Origin: Croceivirga radicis
Lineage (GTDB): Bacteria; Bacteroidota; Bacteroidia; Flavobacteriales; Flavobacteriaceae
Direction: 5' to 3'
Assembly (NCBI RefSeq): GCF_002072105.2
Contig: NZ_MTBC01000005.1
Location: 181,358 to 245,357 of the forward strand
DNA length: 64,000 bases
The notes under the pieces are model-generated. The model was not told where the DNA came from and ran no database searches. It saw only the letters and a list, made by a program, of their open reading frames with translations. The position numbers and the translations under genes were made by a program. Positions 17,996 through 26,962 of the stretch are shown piece by piece (positions within the stretch are counted from its first letter, which is position 1; every line of letters starts with the position of its first letter).

Positions 17996-19354
17996 ATGTG
18001 TAGTTTAATTCAAAAATATAATGTTCCCGGTCCTAGGTATACCAGTTATCCAACGGTACCCTATTGGGATATTGCTTCTTTTAGCGGAAAGCAATGGGAG
18101 GCTTCTTTGCGTAAAAGTTTTATAGAAAGCAAAGAAGAGGGGATAAGCCTTTATATTCATCTGCCCTTTTGCGAACAAATGTGTACGTTTTGTGGTTGCC
18201 ACAAGCGCATTACCAAAAGGCACGATGTAGAAATACCTTATCTAAAAGCATTACTACAAGAATTGGATTTGTATGTAACCTTGTTGGCCGAAAAACCAAC
18301 TATTAAGGAGTTGCATCTTGGGGGTGGTACTCCTACTTTTTTTGCTCCAGAAAACCTAGGTTGGTTACTACAGCAAATTTTTAGAAAGGCGCACAAAGCG
18401 CAAGATGCGGAACTTAGTTTTGAGGGGCACCCTAACAATACCACCAAGTCACATTTACAAGCGTTGTATAACGTTGGTTTTAGACGGGTAAGTTATGGTG
18501 TTCAAGATTATAATAGCACCGTACAAAAAGCCATTAACCGTATACAACCTTTTGAGCAAGTAGAAAAGGTAACCCAATGGGCTAGGGAAATTGGGTATAC
18601 CTCAGTAGGGCATGATCTAATTTATGGCCTACCGTTTCAAACCCTAGAAGACGTGGCGCATACCATTGAACGGACCAACGACCTTAGGCCAGACCGTATA
18701 GCTTTTTACAGTTATGCGCATGTACCTTGGATAAAAGGTAATGGACAACGCGGTTTTAAAGAAGAAGACCTGCCAAGCGCTACAACCAAAAGACAGCAAT
18801 ATGAGCTGGGCAAAAAGCAATTGGAAAGCATGGGCTATAAAGATATTGGCATGGACCATTTTGCGCTACCAGAAGACGAATTGTACATGGCGTCCACGCA
18901 AGGTAAATTACACCGAAATTTTATGGGGTACACGCCCTCCAAAACACAAGTAATGATTGGTCTTGGTGCCAGCAGTATAAGCGATAGTTGGTATGCCTTT
19001 GCACAGAACACCAAGAGTATAGAAGAATACCAAGAATTGGTGGGCAATGGCGTAATACCGGTTTTTAGAGGTCACATTCTTACGGATGAAGATACCATTA
19101 TTAGAAAACATATTCTTAATTTAATGTGCCGTTTTAAAACAGAGTGGCAGCAAGAAGATGCGGCTTTTATAGATAAGCAGGCCATCCAAGAAAGATTGCA
19201 AGAAATGCAGAACGATGGACTTTTGATTATGGATGATCAGGGCATACAGGTAACCCCAGAAGGGCAACCTTTTATCCGTAACATAAGTATGGCACTAGAT
19301 TTAAAATTACAACGTAAAAAACCGGAAACCAAGTTGTTTTCCATGACCATATAA
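17996..19354 (+). CDS. hemN: Oxygen-independent coproporphyrinogen III oxidase
   Basis: A 452-residue radical SAM enzyme converting coproporphyrinogen III to protoporphyrinogen IX without oxygen. The cluster motif is CEQMCTFCGC (C59, C63, C66), with the extra Cys typical of true HemN, preceded by YIHLPF. GGGTPTFF and the N-terminal PGPRYTSYPT are further HemN marks, and length agrees with HemN rather than the shorter HemW. It is 19 bases ahead of a usp gene. The promoter carries an Fnr-type site, in keeping with use at low oxygen; it would supply haem for the cbb3 oxidase coded at 41.9-50.5 kb. Confidence 0.95.
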   Translation: MCSLIQKYNVPGPRYTSYPTVPYWDIASFSGKQWEASLRKSFIESKEEGISLYIHLPFCEQMCTFCGCHKRITKRHDVEIPYLKALLQELDLYVTLLAEKPTIKELHLGGGTPTFFAPENLGWLLQQIFRKAHKAQDAELSFEGHPNNTTKSHLQALYNVGFRRVSYGVQDYNSTVQKAINRIQPFEQVEKVTQWAREIGYTSVGHDLIYGLPFQTLEDVAHTIERTNDLRPDRIAFYSYAHVPWIKGNGQRGFKEEDLPSATTKRQQYELGKKQLESMGYKDIGMDHFALPEDELYMASTQGKLHRNFMGYTPSKTQVMIGLGASSISDSWYAFAQNTKSIEEYQELVGNGVIPVFRGHILTDEDTIIRKHILNLMCRFKTEWQQEDAAFIDKQAIQERLQEMQNDGLLIMDDQGIQVTPEGQPFIRNISMALDLKLQRKKPETKLFSMTI

Positions 19355-19373
19355 ACCCCAAAATTAGAAGCAT

Positions 19374-20195
19374 ATGAAAAATATTGTAGTACCTATAGAT
19401 TTCTCGGAACAATCAGAAAGAGCTTTAAAAGTAGCTGCTGATATTGCCAAAAAGAACAATGCGGAATTGTTTGTAATGCACATGCTAGAGCTATCGCCCT
19501 CGGTAACCTCTAGTACAGATTTAATACCGCCGCAACATATGGTGCATTTGCTAAAAATCACAGAAGAGCGTTTTGAAAAATTCCTTCAAAAACCGTTTTT
19601 AGAATCGGTAAAGGTTACCCCAATTATTAAACATTACAAAGTGTTCTCAGAGGTTAATGAGGTAGCCCAAAAACACGAAGCAGATATGATTGTAATGGGA
19701 TCACACGGAGTAGATGGCTTGGAAGAAATTTTTATTGGTTCCAATACGGAGCGTGTAGTGCGCAATGCAGAAGTACCGGTATTGGTGGTTAAGGGCAATT
19801 ACGATACATTTAATGCGGAACGTATTGTTTTTGCATCAGATTTCAAAAAAGAATCGGCCCACGTGGCCAAGCGTGTGGTAACGTTTGCAAAGCTTTTGGG
19901 TGCGGAACTCAAGCTGGTCTTTATTAATACCCCTGCAGACAACTTTTTAAGCACAAAAGACGCTTACGAACGTATCTCTAGGTTTTTAAATGAGGCCAAT
20001 TTAGGTGTTGAGGTAGACATTTATAACGATTATACCGTAGAAAAAGGGGTGCTTGCCTATGCCGAACAAAATGCTGCGGATATGATTGCCATACCTACGC
20101 ATGGGCGTAAAGGTCTAGCCCACTTTTTTATGGGAAGTATAGGTGAGGATATTGCCAACCATAGCGAAATACCTGTGGTTACCTTTAGAATATAA
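19374..20195 (+). CDS. Universal stress protein (two UspA-like domains)
   Basis: A 273-residue tandem UspA protein. Domain 1 starts with NIVVPIDFSEQSERAL and includes DMIVMGSHGVDG and a GSNTERV segment of the ATP-binding type; domain 2 (about 140-273) ends with DMIAIPTHGRKG, FFMGSIGEDI and VVTFRI. The second domain keeps the GxxG-type loop, unlike the usp at 15300. It is the second gene of the hemN transcript and ends at a perfect terminator, so it should be induced together with hemN at low oxygen. Confidence 0.9.
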   Translation: MKNIVVPIDFSEQSERALKVAADIAKKNNAELFVMHMLELSPSVTSSTDLIPPQHMVHLLKITEERFEKFLQKPFLESVKVTPIIKHYKVFSEVNEVAQKHEADMIVMGSHGVDGLEEIFIGSNTERVVRNAEVPVLVVKGNYDTFNAERIVFASDFKKESAHVAKRVVTFAKLLGAELKLVFINTPADNFLSTKDAYERISRFLNEANLGVEVDIYNDYTVEKGVLAYAEQNAADMIAIPTHGRKGLAHFFMGSIGEDIANHSEIPVVTFRI

Positions 20196-20220
20196 TTACA
20201 TTTTTTAGATTGGTTTTCTT

Positions 20221-20245
20221 AGGCGCTGTTTACAGCGCCTTTTTT
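20221..20245 (+). terminator. Rho-independent terminator after hemN-usp
   Basis: AGGCGCTG (20221-20228) and CAGCGCCT (20233-20240) form a perfect 8-bp stem around TTTA, followed by five more T residues. Confidence 0.92.
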
Positions 20246-20253
20246 GTGCAATC

Positions 20254-20265
20254 TGATAATTGTCA
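20254..20265 (+). promoter_or_regulatory. Fnr-type site for the CBS-domain gene
   Basis: TGATAATTGTCA, identical to the site at 16214. Its centre (20259.5) is 29.5 bp upstream of TAACTTGT (20289-20296), an imperfect TAnnTTTG box, just ahead of the CBS gene. Confidence 0.7.
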
Positions 20266-20320
20266 TGTTTTTAGCTGTTTATAAAAAGTAACTTGTAGTA
20301 TAAACTAAAACTAAAAGGTG

Positions 20321-20740
20321 ATGAAAAAGCGAGTACCCGTATCCGAGATAATGACAAAAAATGTGGTAACCCTTAGTACTACGGACGATTTGGTGACGGC
20401 AGAAGAATTGTTCAAAAAGAACAACATAAGACATATACCCGTAACCGAGGGCGCACGTATTATTGGAATGATGAGCTATACGGATTTAATGCGTATAAGT
20501 TTTGCAGATGCCATAGACGAGGATGAGCAAGAGGTAGATACCATGGTCTACAATATGTTTACCATAGAACAGGTGATGGTAAAAGATGTGGTTACCGTGC
20601 AGCGGCACACTACCATAAGGGATGTAGCCCTGTTCTTGAGCCAAAAAGAGTTTCATGCATTGCCAGTAGTAGATGGCGATGAGCTGGTTGGCATAGTGAC
20701 TACTACGGATTTAATTAACTACTTATTACAGCAATACTAG
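20321..20740 (+). CDS. Two-CBS-domain protein
   Basis: A 139-residue cytoplasmic protein made only of two CBS motifs. Both show the family pattern: VSEIMTKNVVTLS followed by HIPVTEGARIIGMMS, then VMVKDVVTVQ followed by ALPVVDGDELVGIVT. Such stand-alone pairs bind adenine nucleotides (AMP/ATP) and act as energy sensors; the target is unknown. A GTG just before the ATG is also in frame; the ATG is preferred. It has its own Fnr-type site and its own terminator, so it is a monocistronic member of the predicted low-oxygen regulon. Confidence 0.88.
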   Translation: MKKRVPVSEIMTKNVVTLSTTDDLVTAEELFKKNNIRHIPVTEGARIIGMMSYTDLMRISFADAIDEDEQEVDTMVYNMFTIEQVMVKDVVTVQRHTTIRDVALFLSQKEFHALPVVDGDELVGIVTTTDLINYLLQQY

Positions 20741-20774
20741 ACGGAAACTTAAACGAATCCACAAGGTATTGTTT

Positions 20775-20804
20775 GGGGAGGTTTGGGAGAGCCTCCTCTT
20801 TTTT
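20775..20804 (+). terminator. Rho-independent terminator after the CBS gene
   Basis: GGGGAGG (20775-20781) pairs with CCTCCTC (20792-20798) with one G:U, followed by six T residues. Confidence 0.85.
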
Positions 20805-20907
20805 GATAGTTAAGACTCATTTTTTTAAGGCGAAAGAGTATTTAGCGTGTAACAAATTTTAAAATGGTGCATCTTTTACCTAAATCAATTAATAACCATT
20901 CAGAAAA

Positions 20908-21762
20908 ATGAAAACTTCTACTTTATTTTGCCTACTACTCTTAACCACAGTGGTTACCCTTAGCGCTCAGTATAAGGCAACCGCCATAACCAATCCTAAA
21001 GAAGTACTCTTGCTGGGTACGTTTCATTACCATAACCCAGGAGCAGATGTAGCCAAAACCAAATCTTTTGACATCCTAAGCCCTAGTGCCCAAAAAGATT
21101 TGGATAAGATGACCAAACAACTGGTAAACTATAACCCTACAAAAATCTTTGTAGAATGGCCATATAACGAACAAAAAGAACTAGACTCACTCTACAACCT
21201 GTACAAGGCGGGCAACTATTTTAAACAAAATAACCTATCTAATTTTTACAAAAAAAATGAGATTTTTCAACTAGCGTTTAGGGTTGCCAAAGCCAATAAC
21301 CTAGAGCGGGTATATGCCATAGATTACACGGATACCAACTTTCCGTATACCGAGGTGATGGAAGACATAGAAGCCAACCAACAGACCCAATTACAGCAAG
21401 AAATAGAAGAAAAGCTAAAATGGTTTAGTGCAGATTTTGATGCGCAAATAGAAAAGGGTGTTTCCTTGATTGCCTTAACCTTGGGTATGAATACCAAAAC
21501 TATGCGGTACGAGAGCAACAACCTACACAATAACGTACTTTCCCTTGTCGGTAACACAGAACAGTTTAATGGCGCGTTCTTAACGGCAGAGTGGTACAAA
21601 AGAAACTTGTACATGTGGTCTTTGGTACGCAAGTATACCGCCGCAACAGACGAGCGGGTAATGGTTTTGGCCGGTTCTAGCCACGCGGCCATGTTCGAGA
21701 TTTTTGTAGACCAAGACAACAAATGGAAAATGATAGAAGTATCCCAAGTGTTGAAAGAGTAA
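20908..21762 (+). CDS. DUF5694 family secreted protein
   Basis: A 284-residue exported protein with a signal peptide (hydrophobic about 4-18, cleavage near LSAQ). The mature start LLLGTFHYHNPG, then FVEWP and a late VLAGSSHAAM, is the pattern I know from DUF5694, which looks distantly TraB/GumN-like (conserved His and Glu in short motifs). Function is unknown. Downstream, the TSUP gene is about 80 bases away and may be separate. No Fnr-type site precedes it. Confidence 0.7.
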   Translation: MKTSTLFCLLLLTTVVTLSAQYKATAITNPKEVLLLGTFHYHNPGADVAKTKSFDILSPSAQKDLDKMTKQLVNYNPTKIFVEWPYNEQKELDSLYNLYKAGNYFKQNNLSNFYKKNEIFQLAFRVAKANNLERVYAIDYTDTNFPYTEVMEDIEANQQTQLQQEIEEKLKWFSADFDAQIEKGVSLIALTLGMNTKTMRYESNNLHNNVLSLVGNTEQFNGAFLTAEWYKRNLYMWSLVRKYTAATDERVMVLAGSSHAAMFEIFVDQDNKWKMIEVSQVLKE

Positions 21763-21841
21763 GAAAAGGGTGCTTTTTGTTTTAGTTTAATGGCAAAGAT
21801 GGCTGGTTGTGGGGGTATCAACTTAATAAGCATAATTGCAT

Positions 21842-22585
21842 ATGAAAAATTTAAGTTACCTGTTTTTACTGTTATCCCTATTGGCAGAAATATTGGGTAC
21901 CATTGGCGGGTTTGGTTCCTCGGTTTTTTTTGTGCCCATAGCCAACTTTTTTTTTACGTTCGAGGCCGTTTTGGGGCTCACCGCTATTTACCACCTGTCT
22001 AGCAACCTAAGCAAAATAGCCTTATTCAAAAAAGGACTCAACAAAACGCTATTGCTCCAAATTGGTGTACCCTCCGTGGTATTTGTTGTGTTGGGTGGCT
22101 TGCTGGCCAATTATTTTAAGAGTAGCAATTTAGAATTGGTTTTGGGTCTTTTTTTGGTCGTACTGGCCCTTGCTTTCTTAATTAAATCCAACTGGGTAGT
22201 AAACCCCAATAAAAAGAATGCGTTAATAGGGGGTAGCCTCTCAGGGTTTTCTGCTGGCTTGTTAGGTACGGGAGGCGCCATTAGGGGGCTTACCATGGCC
22301 ATGTTTAACCTAGAGAAAAATGTGTTTATCGCCACTTCGGCTTTTATCGATTTTATGATAGATTTCTCCAGGACCTTTGTATATTGGTACAATGGTTTTA
22401 TCCATAAAGCTACCTTGGTATACGTGCCTTTTTTATTACTTATTGGTTTTATAGGTACATGGCTGGGTAAAAAACTACTGGATCATATTCCCCAAGAACG
22501 TTTTAAACGTATTTCGCTTGGGCTGATTTTGCTTATTGGTCTAGCCACATTGGTAAAGGTATTTACCACTTCAGTACCCACATAA
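21842..22585 (+). CDS. TSUP family (TauE/SafE) membrane permease
   Basis: A 247-residue integral membrane protein with about seven or eight hydrophobic helices. The first helix pair carries GTIGGFGSSVFFVP and the second repeat GFSAGLLGTGGAIRG, the duplicated signature of the TSUP family of anion exporters/importers (sulfite, sulfoacetate and related ions). The substrate cannot be told from the sequence. An in-frame TTG 6 bases upstream is less likely than this ATG. It is a different subfamily from the TauE-like gene of the cbb3 cluster. Confidence 0.85.
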   Translation: MKNLSYLFLLLSLLAEILGTIGGFGSSVFFVPIANFFFTFEAVLGLTAIYHLSSNLSKIALFKKGLNKTLLLQIGVPSVVFVVLGGLLANYFKSSNLELVLGLFLVVLALAFLIKSNWVVNPNKKNALIGGSLSGFSAGLLGTGGAIRGLTMAMFNLEKNVFIATSAFIDFMIDFSRTFVYWYNGFIHKATLVYVPFLLLIGFIGTWLGKKLLDHIPQERFKRISLGLILLIGLATLVKVFTTSVPT

Positions 22586-22648
22586 TTAGTAACTTATGGC
22601 ATCAAACTAACAAATAACAGACTATTTATTCTTTTAAACTATACCAAC

Positions 22649-25141
22649 ATGTTTACCAAAGCCGTACTTAGGTGCACGCTAGTTACCGCCTTGTTTTTTC
22701 TAGCTTGCAAACAGCAAACCAAAACACCGGAACCGCTACTAGAATCCAAAGCTATGCTAACAGATTGGCCCGTTTTTGAACCCCAACCCCTAGACCCTAA
22801 AATAGAAGCTAGGATAGACCGTATTTTACCACAGCTAACCCTGGAACAGAAGGTGGGACAAATAATACAGGCAGATAGCGAATCCGTTACACCGGAAGAA
22901 GTGAAGCAATACCGCTTGGGTTCCGTTTTAAGTGGGGGTAATTCTGCCCCGGGCAATAAAGCCTACGCAGATGCCCAAACGTGGCTACAAATGGCAGATA
23001 AATATTACAATGCTTCGGTAGATGCAGAAGGTGTAGCAGTAGCCATACCAATTATATGGGGTATAGATGCGGTACACGGGCATGGCAATCTAGAAGGGGC
23101 TATTGTTTTACCGCATAACATTGGTCTGGGTGCTACCCATAACCCAGAACTCATTCAAAAATTGGCAGCGATTACGGCTCATGAACTAACGGTTTCTGGG
23201 CACGACTGGACTTTTGCCCCAACCTTGGCCGTGCCACAAGATGTACGCTGGGGGCGTAGTTACGAGGGGTTCTCAGAAGCGCCGGATTTGGCCAACCGCT
23301 ACGCGGATAAAATTGTATTGGGCCTACAAGGCCAAAAGGGCGATGCAGGTTTTATGGGTGCTGGCCGCGTAATTTCTTGTGCCAAACATTTTTTGGCAGA
23401 TGGTGCCACGGAAAATGGGGTAGACCAAGGTGATGCAAAAATTGACGAATCGGAATTATTAAACGTTCACGCAGCGGGATACTACAGTGCCATCCCTGCA
23501 GGTGTACAAACCGTAATGGCCTCTTTTTCTAGCTATAATGGTAGAAAATTGCATGGCGATTATGAGTTGTTGACCGAAGTTTTAAAAGGTAAACTGGGCT
23601 TTAATGGTTTTGTGGTGGGCGATTGGAACGGCCATGGCCAAGTACCCGGTTGTACCAATGAGGACTGCCCCAATGCATTTAACGCGGGTGTAGATATGTT
23701 CATGGCGCCAGATAGCTGGAAAGGGCTTTATGAAAGCACGTTAAAACACGTAAAAGAGGGCACTATTACCCTAGAACGTTTAGACGATGCCGTACGTAGG
23801 ATATTGCGGGTAAAATTGGCTTCGGGTATTTTTGAAAAGGGTGCCCCTAGTACGCGCCCATTTGCAGGAGATGAGAACCAATTGGCATTACCAGCGCATC
23901 GCGCCCTAGCACGCCAAGCGGTACGGGAATCTCTAGTGCTACTTAAAAATAACAACCAACTGTTGCCCTTAGATGCCAGTAAGACTATTTTGGTGGTGGG
24001 CGATGGTGCGGAACATATTATCAAGGCTGCCGGTGGGTGGACGCTCTCTTGGCAGGGCGAAGGGCACACCAATGACGAGTTTCCAAATGGGGAGTCCATT
24101 TTAGAAGGTATAAAAGAAGCAGTGGCCAAAAAAGGTGGGAAGCTTATTTTTTCGCCAGAGGCAGATACCAACCTTACCGCAGATGTGGTCATTGCCGTTT
24201 TTGGCGAAGACCCGTATGCTGAGTTTCAAGGAGACCGCAAGCACTTGGATTTTGAACCTAACGGATTTGATACCGAAAAATTAGCGACCTACAAAGAAAA
24301 AGGCATTTCGGTTGTGAGCGTCTTCCTTTCCGGTAGGCCCATGTGGACCAATCCAGAACTAAATAATTCCGATGCTTTTGTGGCCGCTTGGCTACCGGGT
24401 AGTGAAGGTGGTGGTGTTTCAGACCTGTTGTTTCAACGAGATTCCGGCTATGATTTTACCGGTAAACTATCCTTTTCTTGGCCGGCAACCGCATTGGCGC
24501 CACAAACCAAAGACGTTCTTTTTGGTCTGGGGTATGGCTTAAATTACGGCAGTACGGAAAAAGTACCGTTGCTACCAGAAAATGCTGGTTTAGAAAACGT
24601 AATAGTGGCCTCTACCGGTGTATTTTTTGCTAAGGGGCAAGCAACGGCTCCTTGGCAACTGAGGCTACAGTCGGCCGAATTGGTAAAGCAGGTAGCCAGT
24701 TTCCCAACTTCCATTGGGGGTTTATTGGTAGCCAAGACAGACCATATGGCACAAGAAGATGCCTTAAAATTAGAGTGGACGTCTACGGAATTGTTACAAG
24801 CGCAATTAGTAACCGCTAGCCCGGTAGATATGGCCCGGGAAAGCAATGGTGCCATGGAACTGGCCTTCTACGCGCGCAATTTTGGCCAAGAAACCGCAAC
24901 CGTACAAATAGGGTTGTGCGGTACGCCCGGCCTTTGCAACCGAACCTTGGCCATAACCATTAGCGGGCAAGATTGGAAAGCATACCGGCTAAGCCTTAGT
25001 TGTTTTGAAAAATTAGGTGTAGATATGTCCAACATTACCACGGCTTTTAGCATAAGCGCCCCACAGGGTACCCAGCTAGGTCTGGCCGCAATACAATTAG
25101 CTACAGATGCAGATGCCAAACCCGGCTGCAACGGGCAGTAA
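22649..25141 (+). CDS. GH3 family beta-glucosidase/exo-glucanase lipoprotein
   Basis: An 830-residue secreted enzyme. The N-terminus is a lipoprotein signal ending in LFFLAC, so it is probably membrane-anchored. The GH3 barrel covers about 50-390, with EQKVGQ near its start and the nucleophile Asp in GFVVGDWNG near residue 325; the second GH3 domain (about 420-640) has SLVLLKNNNQLLPL. A further beta-rich domain of about 170 residues closes the protein, as in ExoP-type exo-beta-glucosidases. It should release glucose from beta-1,3 or beta-1,4 oligosaccharides. No SusC/SusD pair or second glycoside hydrolase is close, so it is not inside an obvious polysaccharide-utilisation locus. Confidence 0.92.
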   Translation: MFTKAVLRCTLVTALFFLACKQQTKTPEPLLESKAMLTDWPVFEPQPLDPKIEARIDRILPQLTLEQKVGQIIQADSESVTPEEVKQYRLGSVLSGGNSAPGNKAYADAQTWLQMADKYYNASVDAEGVAVAIPIIWGIDAVHGHGNLEGAIVLPHNIGLGATHNPELIQKLAAITAHELTVSGHDWTFAPTLAVPQDVRWGRSYEGFSEAPDLANRYADKIVLGLQGQKGDAGFMGAGRVISCAKHFLADGATENGVDQGDAKIDESELLNVHAAGYYSAIPAGVQTVMASFSSYNGRKLHGDYELLTEVLKGKLGFNGFVVGDWNGHGQVPGCTNEDCPNAFNAGVDMFMAPDSWKGLYESTLKHVKEGTITLERLDDAVRRILRVKLASGIFEKGAPSTRPFAGDENQLALPAHRALARQAVRESLVLLKNNNQLLPLDASKTILVVGDGAEHIIKAAGGWTLSWQGEGHTNDEFPNGESILEGIKEAVAKKGGKLIFSPEADTNLTADVVIAVFGEDPYAEFQGDRKHLDFEPNGFDTEKLATYKEKGISVVSVFLSGRPMWTNPELNNSDAFVAAWLPGSEGGGVSDLLFQRDSGYDFTGKLSFSWPATALAPQTKDVLFGLGYGLNYGSTEKVPLLPENAGLENVIVASTGVFFAKGQATAPWQLRLQSAELVKQVASFPTSIGGLLVAKTDHMAQEDALKLEWTSTELLQAQLVTASPVDMARESNGAMELAFYARNFGQETATVQIGLCGTPGLCNRTLAITISGQDWKAYRLSLSCFEKLGVDMSNITTAFSISAPQGTQLGLAAIQLATDADAKPGCNGQ

Positions 25142-25230
25142 GCTTAAGAAAATGTCATTGGATTTAAAAAGCGAATAAAAGGTTATTAAAATTTGATTAC
25201 CTTTTTGGTAACCAAAACCAAACAACGGGT

Positions 25231-25593
25231 ATGAAAGTAACACCAGAACATAATGAACGTATAGCCAATTTAAAATTCTTTTCGGTCTACCCACATTACT
25301 TGAGTAAAGTAGAAAAAAAGGGGCGTACCAAAGAAGAGTTGCACCAAGTAATTACCTGGCTTACCGGGTACGATGAGGCGGCCCTTGCACAACACTTGGC
25401 AGACCAAGTTACCTTTAAAACCTTTTTTGAACAGGCTACCGTAAACCCTAATGCCCAATTGATTAAAGGGGTAATTTGTGGGTATCGTATAGAAGAAATA
25501 GACAATACGCTTACCCGGCAGGTACGGTATTTAGATAAATTGGTAGATGAATTGGCCAAAGGCCGAAAAATGGAAAAAATACTACGCAGCTAG
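25231..25593 (+). CDS. DUF2200 family protein
   Basis: A 120-residue cytoplasmic protein. VYPHYLSKVEKKGRTKEE, LNPNAQLI-like wording (here VNPNAQLIKGVICGYR) and the closing LAKGRKMEKIL are the conserved blocks of DUF2200, a small family of unknown function widespread in bacteria. It ends 2 bases before the next start codon, so it is cotranscribed with the DUF1593 gene. The ATG follows an ACGGGT-type weak ribosome site. Confidence 0.85.
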   Translation: MKVTPEHNERIANLKFFSVYPHYLSKVEKKGRTKEELHQVITWLTGYDEAALAQHLADQVTFKTFFEQATVNPNAQLIKGVICGYRIEEIDNTLTRQVRYLDKLVDELAKGRKMEKILRS

Positions 25594-25595
25594 CC

Positions 25596-26885
25596 ATGAA
25601 AAACAGCGCTTTACTATTCTTGTTCCTATTTACCGCCAGCCTAATGTTGGCCCAGAACAAAACCGCCCAAAAGCCTAGGGTGCTAATAAGCACGGATATT
25701 GGCGGTACAGACCCAGACGATAACCAATCAATGGCCCACCTGCTCATGTATAGTGATCGGGTAACTATAGCAGGTTTGGTTTCTAGCCCCTCTTATGGCG
25801 AAGGCAGTACCCAAGAAATCTTTAGGATGATAGATTTGTACGAAAAAGATTTGCCTAAATTAGCAAAACACTCCAAGGACTTTGCCCAACCGGAGTATTT
25901 GCGCCAACGGGTAAAACAGGGCCAAAAAGGCACCGCGCCCTACAAAGGCTACAGAACCGCAACCGAGGGTTCTAATTGGATTATAAAATGTGCGGGCCAG
26001 AAAAAAGAACCCTTGTGGGTCTTGGTTTGGGGCGGCTTGGAAGATGTGGCACAGGCCCTGCACGATGCACCGGAAATAGCTTCTAAGCTAAAGGTGTATT
26101 GGATTGGCGGACCCAACAAAAAATGGAGTGCCAACGCCTATGCGTATATCGTGGCCAATTTTCCAGATTTGTGGTTTATAGAGGTAAATGCTAGTTACTA
26201 CGGTTTTTTCTCGGACAATACGGCTATAGACACCATTAGGCCAACAGATTACTACAACAAGCATATTAAGGGCGCAGGCCATTTGGGTGCCGATTTTAAA
26301 AACTATTATGGTGGCGAAATTAAAATGGGAGACACCCCCTCCTTGCTCTATGTGCTAAACGGTAACCCAGAAAACCCCACTACGGAAAGCTGGGGTGGTA
26401 GTTTTGCCCCCATAACCCACAGCCCTAGAAAAATATACACGGCGCCCACTACGGTTAAAGACAGCATACCTTTTTGTGGTATTATGGAATTTAACCTTAA
26501 AGGCCCAGAACAGACCATGGAACCGGGTACGGTCTGTTTTAAAATGGTAGTGCCCTATGGCAAGAGCCAACAAGTATGGCCGGGGTATTATATGGGCAAT
26601 GGGCAGTACCAATTACGGTACATTCCTAAAAAGGCCGAAACCTTAAACTACTATTTTACCTCTGATATTGACGCACTAAACGGATTAAAAGGTAGTATTG
26701 TGGTGACTAATAAATGGCCGGGAGACCAATTAAAAACTAGTTACCCCTTGGGCAAAACTTGGTTTACAGACAAACCCGAAGCCCAGTTTTATGACGGCAA
26801 ACTACAAGGGGGTAAAACCATTGGTAAATGGCGTACTGCCGTTATGGAAGATTGGGCCCAACGCTGGGCATGGTTAAAAGAGTAA
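25596..26885 (+). CDS. DUF1593 nucleoside-hydrolase-like secreted protein
   Basis: A 429-residue exported protein (signal peptide about 1-20, cleavage near LMLAQ). VLISTDIGGTDPDDNQS is the calcium-binding DxDxDD-like start of the inosine-uridine nucleoside hydrolase fold, as used in DUF1593; a beta-rich C-terminal domain follows after about residue 290. Family members occur with glycoside hydrolases in Bacteroidota and may act on sugars or glycosides rather than nucleosides. Here the GH3 gene lies 450 bases upstream. A weak inverted repeat (26887-26912) follows the stop. Confidence 0.8.
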   Translation: MKNSALLFLFLFTASLMLAQNKTAQKPRVLISTDIGGTDPDDNQSMAHLLMYSDRVTIAGLVSSPSYGEGSTQEIFRMIDLYEKDLPKLAKHSKDFAQPEYLRQRVKQGQKGTAPYKGYRTATEGSNWIIKCAGQKKEPLWVLVWGGLEDVAQALHDAPEIASKLKVYWIGGPNKKWSANAYAYIVANFPDLWFIEVNASYYGFFSDNTAIDTIRPTDYYNKHIKGAGHLGADFKNYYGGEIKMGDTPSLLYVLNGNPENPTTESWGGSFAPITHSPRKIYTAPTTVKDSIPFCGIMEFNLKGPEQTMEPGTVCFKMVVPYGKSQQVWPGYYMGNGQYQLRYIPKKAETLNYYFTSDIDALNGLKGSIVVTNKWPGDQLKTSYPLGKTWFTDKPEAQFYDGKLQGGKTIGKWRTAVMEDWAQRWAWLKE

Positions 26886-26886
26886 C

Positions 26887-26912
26887 TAGGTGGCTTAATT
26901 ATAAACCACCTA
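26887..26912 (+). terminator. Weak inverted repeat after the DUF1593 gene
   Basis: TAGGTGG (26887-26893) and CCACCTA (26906-26912) form a 7-bp stem, but no T run follows. It marks the left edge of the accessory island. Confidence 0.35.
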
Positions 26913-26962
26913 ATATCTGATTAGTATGTAATTGTTTGTATTATTCTTTTTTTACTGAAGTG

